64,000 bases of DNA from a virus. The position numbers were made by a program, and so were the translations under genes. Under the pieces are notes generated by a model, which saw only the letters and a program-made list of their open reading frames with translations, was not told the DNA's origin and did no database searches. The stretch covers positions 25,429 to 89,428 of the IMG/VR virus record IMGVR_UViG_3300008110_000166. One strand, 5' to 3'. Shown here one piece after another: positions 44,292 to 55,000 of this stretch (position 1 is its first letter; each line of letters begins with the position of its first letter).

Positions 44292-45029
44292 TTAGAACCT
44301 TTCGTGAACTTCTTTTTTGGCAATAGAGATTCGGTCTTCACCTTTTGTTGCGACCGGGGAAATCGAACCAGCACGACGGAGAGCTCGTCTATTTTGGCTT
44401 TGTGTTGATGAATCAAGATTCTTTAAACGAATAAATCTTCTCGTAAAACCATCTCCAAGTTTTTCCTGCAGCTCTATTGCTTGCCCCATCAAAGCATCAT
44501 CGTTTTTTGCACTAATTATCGAGCCGGAACGACTTTCTATGGCTAGACCAGAGTTTTTCATTCCTAAGGCGAATGATGCTTTCTTGTTGCTTGAAATGAA
44601 TTTTCTGATTTTAAGGTTAATTTTGTCTGTTTTTGAGAATTTGTTAGAATTGGCGTTTATTTTTTCTTCTAATGATTTTGACTCAAAATTTATCTTTTTA
44701 TCAAACTTAACTCTTTCTTTGAAATTTGGTTTCAAAGAGGCGACTTTCTCTAAAATCACTCCAGTGAATGATTTTTGGTCAACTTCAATTTCTGATGTTT
44801 TCTTGACAATATTTTCAAGGATGCTTTTTGAGACAGTTTTAAAAGCTGTTTGAGAAATTCCGTCCGGCATTGAATACTCACCAGTTTTTGCAAATGAGTT
44901 TTCCGCCTCTTTTGCCCATTCTGAACCCAACTCGTGAAAACCATAAAACTTGGTGTTTTCTTGTTCTTTAACGATTACGCCAAAATTTGTGTCTCTCACT
45001 GCATCCTTAAGAATTGATACGGAAGCCAT
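44292..45029 (-). CDS. hypothetical basic helical head-region protein
   Basis: 245 residues starting MASVSILKDAVRDTNF. Lys- and Ser-rich with predicted helices (SILENIVKKTSEIEV) and a basic tail. ATG lies in an ATGATG overlapping the upstream stop, with AGAGGTGA before it. Not recognised. Confidence 0.6.
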   Translation of the reverse strand: MASVSILKDAVRDTNFGVIVKEQENTKFYGFHELGSEWAKEAENSFAKTGEYSMPDGISQTAFKTVSKSILENIVKKTSEIEVDQKSFTGVILEKVASLKPNFKERVKFDKKINFESKSLEEKINANSNKFSKTDKINLKIRKFISSNKKASFALGMKNSGLAIESRSGSIISAKNDDALMGQAIELQEKLGDGFTRRFIRLKNLDSSTQSQNRRALRRAGSISPVATKGEDRISIAKKEVHERF

Positions 45030-47044
45030 CATTCACCTCTCAGTACATCTACGAGTGTTTTTTTACTCTTTGACAAAGTTTCCAGTCTGTTCTTAAATAG
45101 CACTTCGATTATTTTCAAGTGTGCTTCTTCTCCAGCAGAAAGACCATCAAGTTTCATTCTTCTACGCAATTCAGCCATTTTGAATAAACGAGCCCTATTA
45201 ATAAGGGCATCGATGTATCGTCTGAAAGCAGCTTGCTGTTGTGCTTTTAGTTGAGCGTAATATTCAGAATAATTCGGCATGCCAGCCGCCTTGTAGAAAT
45301 CTTCAATTGTCATTTTTGTTCTCTTGGATATTTCTATTTTGTCCAAGTCTGTGAGTCCTGATGTTATGTTTTGCGCTAACATCGCCCGCACCCCGTCTGA
45401 TGTATCCATTGCATAAATTGAGGAGTTCGGTCTTTCTCTTTGGTCGGTCAAAAAGTCCGAAACCATCATCCTTGCAATATCCTGTGGGTCTAGGTCATTG
45501 AACTTTATGTTTGGGTTTAGTTTTGAACCCTGAAGTGCGGTCTCTACGTCTTCCCTGAAGTACTGACGCTTGTCTCCCGGCTTTCCAAAAAAGAACACAT
45601 CTGGAGACTCGAGACCCAAGTGTTGCTGAAGGTCGGAAGCAAAGAATTCTCCCATGTGTTGATACTTCTTTGGCAACTGACTTAAGAAGTACTTATTTCC
45701 GCCCACTGTTATTAATGTCTGATTATTGGCAAGTTTCGTTGTCTGTATAACTTTGGATTTCCTGAGAACCTGCGGCATTATTTCTGCAGATATCTGTGAA
45801 AGGCTTCCGCCTTCTATCAGAAATTGGACAGCTTCATCAATATCTGTAATTTTCTTGCCAATCGCTCGATTGGAAACTGTTTTTCTTGCTGGCTCTGGTG
45901 CTGCAGGGGCTTTTGCTGCGCGCATTTTAAATCCAGCAGTGGCCCATCTTGGTTTTCCGTTCACTACTTCATTGGGGTTCTTTAGGCCAACAAAGTTTTC
46001 CGTATACCCAATTCCGTCTCCGGTCTCATCGGCAACCATTTTGAGTCTTGATGCTGGGTCATTGCCAACGCTAGATTCAATGGCTGTATTTACTGTGCGC
46101 CCAAGTTTTCTTCTTTCACCAACAGAAAGTTTTCTTTTCTTTTCCAGGGTTAGAGTTGAACCACCAGGAAGAACATAGATAAGCGAACGCACGCCGGTAT
46201 TTGAAAGCAATCCTAGTTCATCATTTCCTATGTCTTGCGGAGAGAGCGCCGAGAGCATGTAGGTTGCGCCTTCCATGTCTCTGTTGTCCGGGATTGCTCT
46301 AAGAACTTTTGCTGGTACGACTGGTTCCAACACAAAACCATCACGACGAACCATTCTGGAAACCCTGTTACCGGTAGAGCCAATGTCTGAGGTAAGTTTT
46401 TTTACCTGCTCGGAAGCGACCTGCCTGTTTTCAACAGACACTTTTGGTATCTGTGGCTTACGTGATTGAATCAGACTTTCTGGATACTGACCAGCACCCA
46501 GTGGTGTTCCAGTAACTTTTTCTGGCTTCTTTCCTCGTACAGCGCGCCTAATCGCGGCAAGCGCTAAACCAAGTGGTGATGGGATATCAAAAAGTTTTGC
46601 CCCACACGTAGAAAGTCTTGAGTCAGTAAATCTTCCGCCGTACTGGTAACCCTCTGGGCATCTGTGCCCACGATTCTGGCCAGGAAGCGAACCGCCTCGA
46701 CTACCACCAGGTTTTCCTGGTGTAATTGTTCTGTATACAGCAGAGCGAACAGGTGAGCGGATTGGGTCGGAGTCGCCAGGAATGGCTATTGAAACAAGAC
46801 TTCTTCCGAGCCTTGATGCTTTAACCTGCATCCCGTCTTGGAAGAGCGTCTTGGTTGAACCAATTCTTGTGGTTCCGTTCCTCTTGCTGAGAGCCTTAAA
46901 ATCAATGATGTCCTGCGTTAACGGCAAGTGTTTTCTTGCAATGTTGCGAGGGTGCGTAGAGTCATCGCTTGCAAGAAATATTCTTGCTACCGAAACTTGC
47001 TCTTGACCAGGGCAGCACGATTGAGGTTGCGTGAATCTAGACAT
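45029..47044 (-). CDS. large head-associated protein with kinase-like segment
   Basis: 671 residues. A Cys motif (HRCPEGYQYGGRFTDSR then LSTCGAKLFDIP) resembles one in the giant protein at 49048-55917. The C-terminal half has NKYFLSQLPKKYQHMGEFF, RMMVSDFLTDQRERPNSS and MLAQNITSGL, a layout like HipA/PI4K-type kinases, but the catalytic DxH is replaced by QRERPN, so activity is doubtful. Virion protein is inferred from position only. Confidence 0.5.
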   Translation of the reverse strand: MSRFTQPQSCCPGQEQVSVARIFLASDDSTHPRNIARKHLPLTQDIIDFKALSKRNGTTRIGSTKTLFQDGMQVKASRLGRSLVSIAIPGDSDPIRSPVRSAVYRTITPGKPGGSRGGSLPGQNRGHRCPEGYQYGGRFTDSRLSTCGAKLFDIPSPLGLALAAIRRAVRGKKPEKVTGTPLGAGQYPESLIQSRKPQIPKVSVENRQVASEQVKKLTSDIGSTGNRVSRMVRRDGFVLEPVVPAKVLRAIPDNRDMEGATYMLSALSPQDIGNDELGLLSNTGVRSLIYVLPGGSTLTLEKKRKLSVGERRKLGRTVNTAIESSVGNDPASRLKMVADETGDGIGYTENFVGLKNPNEVVNGKPRWATAGFKMRAAKAPAAPEPARKTVSNRAIGKKITDIDEAVQFLIEGGSLSQISAEIMPQVLRKSKVIQTTKLANNQTLITVGGNKYFLSQLPKKYQHMGEFFASDLQQHLGLESPDVFFFGKPGDKRQYFREDVETALQGSKLNPNIKFNDLDPQDIARMMVSDFLTDQRERPNSSIYAMDTSDGVRAMLAQNITSGLTDLDKIEISKRTKMTIEDFYKAAGMPNYSEYYAQLKAQQQAAFRRYIDALINRARLFKMAELRRRMKLDGLSAGEEAHLKIIEVLFKNRLETLSKSKKTLVDVLRGE

Positions 47045-47684
47045 AATCTCCGTTGCAGCATTCTGCCGATTTTCTCTTTGGAGAGATTTCTCTTACGACT
47101 TTATTTCCTTCTTCGTCGTCGCCTTCAACTTCCCAGTTGTCGTCATTGCGTAGAAACTCAATAAACTTTGGTTCCATGTCCATGAAGTCACGTAGTACTT
47201 CCATGGCATGTCTGAAGTCTGATTCCGTAACTACGTCCATTGGTGAATTAGGTTTTTCACCTTTAAACTCATGGAAGAAAACATCGTCGCTATATTGCAT
47301 GTCTAGAGACTTGCCTTTAGTCGGTCGCTTGGCGGCATTGCGCAAGTTGCGCGCAAACTCCATATTCGACCAGTTTTGTTTCTTAATCTTGCCTCGGCAA
47401 TTTTTCATTCCTGGATGATGGCAGCCCTCGTTTGGCCACAGCCCAGTTGTTTCATGATGCAACCATGCACAAATATTGTTCAATGGATAAAGTTCTGGGT
47501 GGTTGGCAAGAATCACGCGACACCTGCGAAACCCGCCAGGCTTTCGCATGATTGGTCTCCAGTAGCGAAGAAGGCGTTCAAGATTTCCTCGACGAGGACC
47601 GTATCCACGAAGAATGTCACCAGTGACAATCTCTTGAGGGATTATCCCACCAAGAGGGTCGGCCTTTAGCTCGTGTTCATTCAT
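47037..47684 (-). CDS. conserved head-region hypothetical protein
   Basis: 215 residues. The N-terminal ILRGYGPRRGNLERLLRYW then CAWLHHETTGLWPNEGCHH with CRGK forms a Cys/His-rich region that may bind metal; the C-terminal half is acidic. Overlaps the next gene by 8 nt. Role unknown. Confidence 0.62.
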   Translation of the reverse strand: MNEHELKADPLGGIIPQEIVTGDILRGYGPRRGNLERLLRYWRPIMRKPGGFRRCRVILANHPELYPLNNICAWLHHETTGLWPNEGCHHPGMKNCRGKIKKQNWSNMEFARNLRNAAKRPTKGKSLDMQYSDDVFFHEFKGEKPNSPMDVVTESDFRHAMEVLRDFMDMEPKFIEFLRNDDNWEVEGDDEEGNKVVREISPKRKSAECCNGDYV

Positions 47685-48105
47685 TGTGAGGTCTGCTTTC
47701 TTGAATAATGTTTACCTTATAATCTACCATTTGACCAGAATCCTTATTATTCAAGAATTTAATGGCTCTTGAATTTTTAACCTCTAACTTCTTTTTTGTT
47801 TGGCCAAGCGTTTTTTCTATAACAAGCTTGTCAAGCGTTTCCTTGTCAATCTGGACATTTTTTGTCACGAACATGTCAAACCATTTCCCCTTGGTCACAG
47901 CCTTAGGTGCATCCCAAAAGAACCGATGAAATGAAGTGTTCCTTATCTGATTCAAGCCTTTTACCTTCGCCGCCCAAGAAAGAAGATAAATCTTTACAGT
48001 AGAGCCATCTTCACGAACAATGATTCCGTCACGACTTCCAGCTGGGGCGTCAAAGTCGTAATAGACCTTGTTTCCCTCATGGGTTCCAACAAGTAGGGCT
48101 TTCAT
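47677..48105 (-). CDS. hypothetical head-region protein
   Basis: 142 residues starting MKALLVGTHEGNKVYY. Strand-rich start, then a charged helix (KLVIEKTLGQTKKKLEV). ATG lies 1 nt after the upstream stop. Not recognised. Confidence 0.6.
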   Translation of the reverse strand: MKALLVGTHEGNKVYYDFDAPAGSRDGIIVREDGSTVKIYLLSWAAKVKGLNQIRNTSFHRFFWDAPKAVTKGKWFDMFVTKNVQIDKETLDKLVIEKTLGQTKKKLEVKNSRAIKFLNNKDSGQMVDYKVNIIQESRPHNE

Positions 48106-48106
48106 G

Positions 48107-49051
48107 TCAGGAGACAACCTCTCGTGGCCCTGGTTTGCGCATTTTCTTGAGGGCTTTCTTCAGTTCTTCATCCATCTCTGAGATTATGTTTTGTTGAAGC
48201 ATCAGGCCCACATTTTCATTTCCAAGAGCGTTCTTGTCGTATGTTCGCGGATTCTCAATATTGATTCCATCCGGGTGAGCAATTCTGACATATTCGACAC
48301 CAGCATTCTGGTACTTGTCTTTTACTTTCTTTGCTGCTCTATACTCGCGAAGCTTCTGCATTGAAGGGGTATTCATGGAACCGCCATCGGATACGGAATA
48401 GAAATATGCAATTTCTTCTGGTGTAAACCCAAGCTTCTCAAGTCTTCCCTTTACCGAGCCTTCATTGACAACATCCGATATATCTTCTTCTTCTGCCAAT
48501 TTCTGAACCCTGGTATATGGGTAGTGAATTCCTTCAACCTCATCTTTCTTGAATCCACCAAGAATGTGGGCTTCAAATGGGTCGCGTGGTCTTTCACTTG
48601 GGTCTATTTTTCCAACTGGAGTCATTCTGCCTTTTTCGTCTCTTCCGGCATTTATTGAGGAGAAGTTCTTATCAAGCGACGCCTGCAACATGTGCACCAT
48701 CGCCTCGGCGTCTTTGCTCGAGTTGTTTATGCCATCGGTATTTATCAAGGCGTCGGCAATGTCGTCGGTATCTCTCGAGTTCATAAGCACTGGTCTATGT
48801 GCAGATGCGAGTGAATCTCCTCTTCCGTAGGACGTTCTTTGTGAAACCTCTGGTCTTAGCACTACTTCGATTTCTCCAAAAGCAGTTAGACCATCTCCCG
48901 CGATATCGTTATCTCCGATTTCAAATACCGCATCAGAGCCAATATTTCCTTTGCCCTTTGCTTTAACTCTTCGCTTTCTTTCTTCGTCATGTGAACGATG
49001 GACGACATAGCCAGATACTGGTCGTGTCGCTGATGGCATACCCTTGCTCAA
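48107..49051 (-). CDS. hypothetical head-region protein
   Basis: 314 residues. Basic start (EERKRRVKAKGKG), then alpha/beta; the end has EYVRIAHPDGINIENPRTYD and a helix with LLQQNIISEMDEELKKAL (split wording). ATGA overlap with the giant protein before it. No family recognised. Confidence 0.6.
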   Translation of the reverse strand: MSKGMPSATRPVSGYVVHRSHDEERKRRVKAKGKGNIGSDAVFEIGDNDIAGDGLTAFGEIEVVLRPEVSQRTSYGRGDSLASAHRPVLMNSRDTDDIADALINTDGINNSSKDAEAMVHMLQASLDKNFSSINAGRDEKGRMTPVGKIDPSERPRDPFEAHILGGFKKDEVEGIHYPYTRVQKLAEEEDISDVVNEGSVKGRLEKLGFTPEEIAYFYSVSDGGSMNTPSMQKLREYRAAKKVKDKYQNAGVEYVRIAHPDGINIENPRTYDKNALGNENVGLMLQQNIISEMDEELKKALKKMRKPGPREVVS

Positions 49052-52000
49052 ACCAATTCTTGACTGATATTCCTTGTTGTAGTGATTGGCTGCTCTGCCA
49101 GCTTTTTTACCCGAACTAAAAGCTGCGTCACCGAAGGGGTCATATTCTGTTTTTGCTGGTTCACTCGAAGTGACGTTGAAGATTGCGAACTTACATCAAA
49201 TCCATCAAATGGGTCATCATATTCTGTATTCGTTGATGGTGGTGTGTAATCACCGAATGGGTCGTCGTATTCCGTTGTTCCCCCAAAGGAAGGGATTGAT
49301 GTTTGAGTTCCAGTAGCTGATGGCGTATCGAACTCGTCAAAGGAATCTCCACCACCTCTTCTTCTCCCGCCGATTCGGCCGCGAACCCTTGAAGCGACTC
49401 CGCCAAGCTTTTCTTTTGCGGTTTCTCCAGCCTGTGTTACCGAACCAGGAAGGTTTTGTGTCGCCGAGCCAGCAATCTCTTTTCCTCTTCCGACAATTTC
49501 TCTTGCGCGTTCTGCGTTTTCTTCGGTGAATACTCTCTCGTCCATGAACTTTGAACCAACTGTCCATGCGTCGGCCAACGCGTCAACCACTTCGTCTGGG
49601 AGGCCCTCTGGGGCTACACGGTCGACTCCGCGCATTGCAAGTTCGGCTTGCTCTGCTGTTACGTGGCCTCTTGCCACGGCTTCCTCAAGTACTCTTTCAG
49701 CTATTTCGCGACCAGCTCTGCGAGCTACGTCTTGCGCAAGTGCGGCAGCAAAACCAGGAGGACCACCAGCTGCTAGTGCGCCAGCAAACTTCATTCCATA
49801 CTTCACGCGTTCTTTTGTTTGCTCGTCGGCGTTTGTCCGCTTAAGGGCTGCATCAACTATCTTGTCTGTAACGCGAGAGGTGAGAACTCCTGCAACTTTC
49901 CCACGTTTCCCACCAGTTCTTCCAGAAGAAAAACCGTCAACCGCAAAAGCATCGGTTCTTTGAGATAGTGGCGCAGACAGAACAGCCTCTGGGGTAACGG
50001 GTTTACCCTGTCTCTGGAGTTTGATTGCTCTAGCCATGAGCGCAGGCCCAACTTCCTTGAGCTTGTCGTCCGTGACCGTTCCGTTTTCGGTGTATCTTTG
50101 ACCTGGGCTTACCTTTTGTGAAATACCAAAAATCGGCTTCCTCCGGCCAAGAATCTGTGTTTCCTCATTTCCTGGCCCAAGAAGGCTCGTTATGTCTTTC
50201 CCTTCTTTTCCATCAACGAGCCAGGCTGTTCCACGACGGCTTGTCATCCATCTGTCATAGGCATCCCTGTCTTCTATTGTCGATGAAACCTGCAAATTCT
50301 GTCTTTCAAACTCTGATGCAACAGAGGCAATATCATTTGGAATTGTCTTTGGGGCAAAACGTCCAAAATAACCACCAGATACAATCTCTTTTCCAGCGGG
50401 GTAAGAGGATAGGAACTGTCCATCTACTCTCTCAGCCATATCAAGAACGGCTTTGTATTTGCCTAGGAATTTTTCTTCGCTTTGAATTGTGTTATCTATT
50501 TCTCTATAACCATACTCTGCGTAGGCTGATTGTGGAATGTCATAATCAAGACCATCACCACCATCAACTTTGAATGCGGAACCGATAAGGCCAAACATTT
50601 CTAGCTGTTTTGCCTCTTCTGGAGAGGAAGCCCTAAATCTTCCACCTTCAGGATTTTTATTCTTCCAGTCAGAAAGAGCCTTAAGTGCATCAAGACCTGG
50701 CTGGCGTTCATCAATTGTCTCTCTTGCTATCTCAATCTGTCGATTATTAAGACCACGGGTGTCTCCAGGTCCTTTTGACCTACCAACCATACTGCCGACA
50801 CTTCTACTTGGGTCAAGAACTCCGTCATCTAGTTCGCTTGCGCCTGCGTGGTAAACAAAGCGGTCATCTGATTCAGCGCCACCGAATATCTCATTAAATT
50901 CTTCAGAATCCGTTGAGAGTCCCTTTATTCTCTTGGCCTCTTCGCGGAGCTCCAACATGACATCATCCGGAATGTCTTCAACATCCAAAACACCTTGCTC
51001 GCGACGTATTTTCTTTCTCTTCGCAATATCTTCTTGATGCCTTGCTTCAATTTTGGAGATGCGAATCTTTTCCTTTAGGATGTCGATTATTTTTTCAGCT
51101 CCACCTCTTTCTGCAACCTCATCTGCAGTTAAGTTCTTTGGAGTGAGTCCTGGCTCGTCTGGTCCATCGACCGTCCAGTTGTTTGAAACAGATGCAACAA
51201 CACCAAGGTCGCCGCCTTTCCATTCACCTGTCTCTTCAAGTATTCTCAATCCTTCTTCCAGGTTCTCTACACGTCTTACGGCATCGTCATAGTTCTTCTG
51301 CGCTCTTTCTACGGAGCTATCGAGCTCAATTGCCCTTTGCTGTGTTCTTCCAGATGAGAAAGTAATATCTGCATTGCTTCTACGTTGTCTTGGATTGAGT
51401 CTGCGCTCAAGTCTTCTCCCAATTGCTCCGCTTTCGAGAATCACGTCATCTGGGTCATCTGGCAAAAACTCACCAGAATTCATGAATGAATCAAGTTGCG
51501 TTTCTGACATTCGAACACGTGGTCGCTTGTCTATCCCTTCGTGGAACTCAACCGCAGCATCTTCAATCTTCTGCGCAATTTGTTCTGGAGTTGAACTGAA
51601 AATTATTCTCGCTACCGATGGGTCAACGGAGTCTTTTGTTGCATCCGGCCACAAGTCTGATGCGTCCTCCCCGGAAAGCAGGTTCTTAACAGAATCAACG
51701 GTGGATTCAACTTTCTTTCGTCTCGAAGACTTTCTCTGTTCTCGTGTTTGTGGAACGCCAAGCGCCTCTGCTCCTGATGCCGGATTGTCGGGAACAACAC
51801 CAGATGAAGTCTTGTATGGCGCTCTTTTCTTTGAGCCAGGAACATGGTTTTCATCGAAGTCTGGGGGTTGCGGAAGATTGGCTATTATCTCACCGCGTTT
51901 TGCTAGTTCATCATCAAGGGACCTGAGCGTTGCTCTGTCTGTTCCTTGGAAACCTTTTCTATCATTTGCGTAGTCTGGGTCGAGAAGATTTCTGTAGACC

Positions 52001-55000
52001 GATGCCCTGCGATTAACCAACTCATCCACGGTCATGCGGTTCACAACCCTCATCTGTGGTCTACCGGTTCGTGGGTCGACAGGGTCTGGTTTGATGTCCG
52101 CTTCGGCTGGCTGAACGAGTGGAGCCTTTGTTACTTCTGCAACATAGTCATCTGGGGCTGCTTCACCAAAAGCGCCACCAGCCTCACGTACGGTGCGAGT
52201 CGCTTCAGTGTTTCTAGATTCAATCGCGGGAGATGGTTTTGGTTGCGACGGTACAGAACTAAGGCCATTCTCTCTTCTTTGCGCAATGTACTTATCTATC
52301 GTTCTGTCTATTTTCGACTTAGTGCCCTTTGCGTGCTGAGTCGCTGCTGGCCCTTCATCCGAACCACTTGTTATGTTTGAAATTCTTGAAAGCGTGTCAG
52401 TTATGCTTTCTTGGCGCTCAATCCTGGCAACGATTGTCCCATCTTCACGCCTATCGACTACGCGAAGTCTCATTCCGGGTGGGAGTGTTGCAAATCCAGA
52501 AGTATCGTCCTTGCTTCTTGCGTCACCGCGTGAAAGTATCGCCTTATCGCCTTTTGCTACCTGGATAACTACACGATGTTTCTTTTCGGTTCCCCATCTG
52601 TTTCGTATGTCTTCACCATCAGCATATTTTGCTACACCCGTTAGTCCTGGCTTTTCTTCAGTAATGACACGACCCTTTACTATTTCAGAAACGAATATCG
52701 TGTCTGGAATTACAGCCGTATCATCGTCAGCAATGTCAACATAAACAGTTGCATCTACTTCGAAATTATCTGTCACTTCAGCCTGCTCGAAAGCCTCCAA
52801 TGCAGGTATTAGCACGTTCTCAATTTGCTGCTCTAGTGAGGCGTTATCGATATTTTCGCCATTTATCTCAGCCGCTCCACGCTGAGCTTTTCTGTGTTTA
52901 CGATTAATCTCTTTGACAGCAGAAACCTGTTCGCTTTGCTTCATAATGCGTGTTATCGCTGGGCCGTCATCGCCTTCAACTGTTACTGCATCTTCTGTGC
53001 GCTCTATCTGTTTAACAGCTTCTTTTTGCTTGTCGGTCAGCTTGGAGTCAAGGTCTTTTCTAGTTTGTCTTGCATATGTTCCAGACGAACGTGAATTCTT
53101 GAACTTTTTAGGCTTTGCGATTACTCGCTCTGTTTCGGGAACAACGATGTCAAAAATCTTCTTCTCAAGTTCACGTCGCTGGGCGGCCCATGGGCGCTCA
53201 TCTCCTGAGTCGACTCGTAGTTTTTTGAATGCGTCTCTAAATATCTTCTGTTGCTTCTTTATCTTTTCACGTTCATCTTTTGATGTTGCTGGGTCCTTAA
53301 GGAGAATTTCAAAGTCAGCAAGTTTTCTAATTAGTCCGTCTTCGTCAAGGCTCGAAGACAGTTCCTTGGCCTCTTTTGTCTCTCGCTCATCCATGCGAAC
53401 CTTAAGTTTTTCTGGGTCGAGAGTTCCAGTAACTTCTCGTCTTTCGTCGATAAGTTCACGCATTCTCTTTTTGTTTGCAGACCTATTCTCGTCTCCAGGT
53501 CTACCAAATCTGTCGTTCCATCCACGCTCAATAATCTTTTGAGTTTTATCAAGCTCCGTCATTTTGTTTCTGTTTTCAATTCGTGCAGGGTCGTCAGACG
53601 GAACGCCCGCAGAATCCATTCTTGACCAATCATTCGATAGGTCTTCTTTATATTCCTCGATATTCGTCAGTGCCGCAATTATCTGGTCCTCGGTAGTGGT
53701 CGGGTCGGTAGCAAAATCTTCCGCCCTCTTGAGCCTGCCCTTTGCTTCAGCGCGTTCACGCTCTCTAATAACAGCTCTTGTTTCTCCGAGTATTTCCCTA
53801 TCTGGGCCAACGTTTGCGTAGTAACTCTCTTTGATAATTGCTAGACCCTCATCTGCGGAGAGTCTTCTTTCTGTAATGTACTTTTGGTCAGACTGTTCGT
53901 CCATCCACTCCAGTGCTGCGTCAATATCGTCACCGTAGATGATTCCAAGGTCTCTGAGTGCGTGCAACTCGGCAAGTGCTTCAAGGGCCCAAAGCTCAGC
54001 GCCATCATCATCGTTGAAATAGTCTTTTGGATACTCTCCGGCCAAAAATGCCACAACATCAGTTCTGGATAGTGCATTTTTCAATGACTCCAGGTCAATT
54101 GAATCCCCATCTGATTTCATCAATGCTGCAATCATTCCACCAGTCAGGTCTTTCACGTCCTCAACACGCGCAAGAGTTCCGTCTGATTTCTTTACCTCAA
54201 TGAACCCATTGGTTTCAATTTGCCTCTTTGCTTCAGTGGTAAATCTTGCCATTTGAATGGTGTGTGCTATTTCGTGTTTAGCAATATGGCGAGCGTAGGC
54301 TCGTTCTTCAACCATCCCAGCTAGTTGCTTGGAATGACCATCGACAGTGACAAGGAAGTCAGAAAGAACTGTTGCCGCTTCTGCATCGGTTCTAGCGCCA
54401 ACAACATCAATTCTTAGGCGCTCATTAGGTGCGAGTTGCGGAAGCATTGCTTCTTGGTTGGACATTATTTGTGGAATATGGAATGTCATTACACCGGAGA
54501 ATCTTTGGGTATCTTCCGTTATTCGCAAATTAGCGTTTGCTTCATCACCTGGGTTTAGTTCCCATCTGAATTCGATGTCATTGACTGAACGCATGTGTTC
54601 TGGGTCGGCGACGAAAGAATCTAGAGCCGCTTCGAGGATTGCTCTTTCTGTTTGGTAGTAGCGCTCTGCATCTGCCTTTATCAGGGCATTCTGTCTTTCT
54701 GGAGAAAGTGCTGAAAACCCTGGGACCTGGTTTAGCCTGGCACGCATTACTAGATTGACTTGCTCTTTTGTTGGTCTGTCACCATCTCCGTGTCTAACGT
54801 TTAGCGTCCACGCTCCACTTGCTCGGAGTTTGTCAAGCGCTTCGTATAGGTCTTCGTTCGTAGCCATTCTTTCAGGGGTACGCATCACATCTAGGTCGGT
54901 CATTAAGTCAGAGATGATTTTGTCTTGCTGCTTCAATCTGTCTTGACCACGAATCATCCCGTCTACGAAGACACGGCTATTTCTGTCGTTCAGGCTCGCT

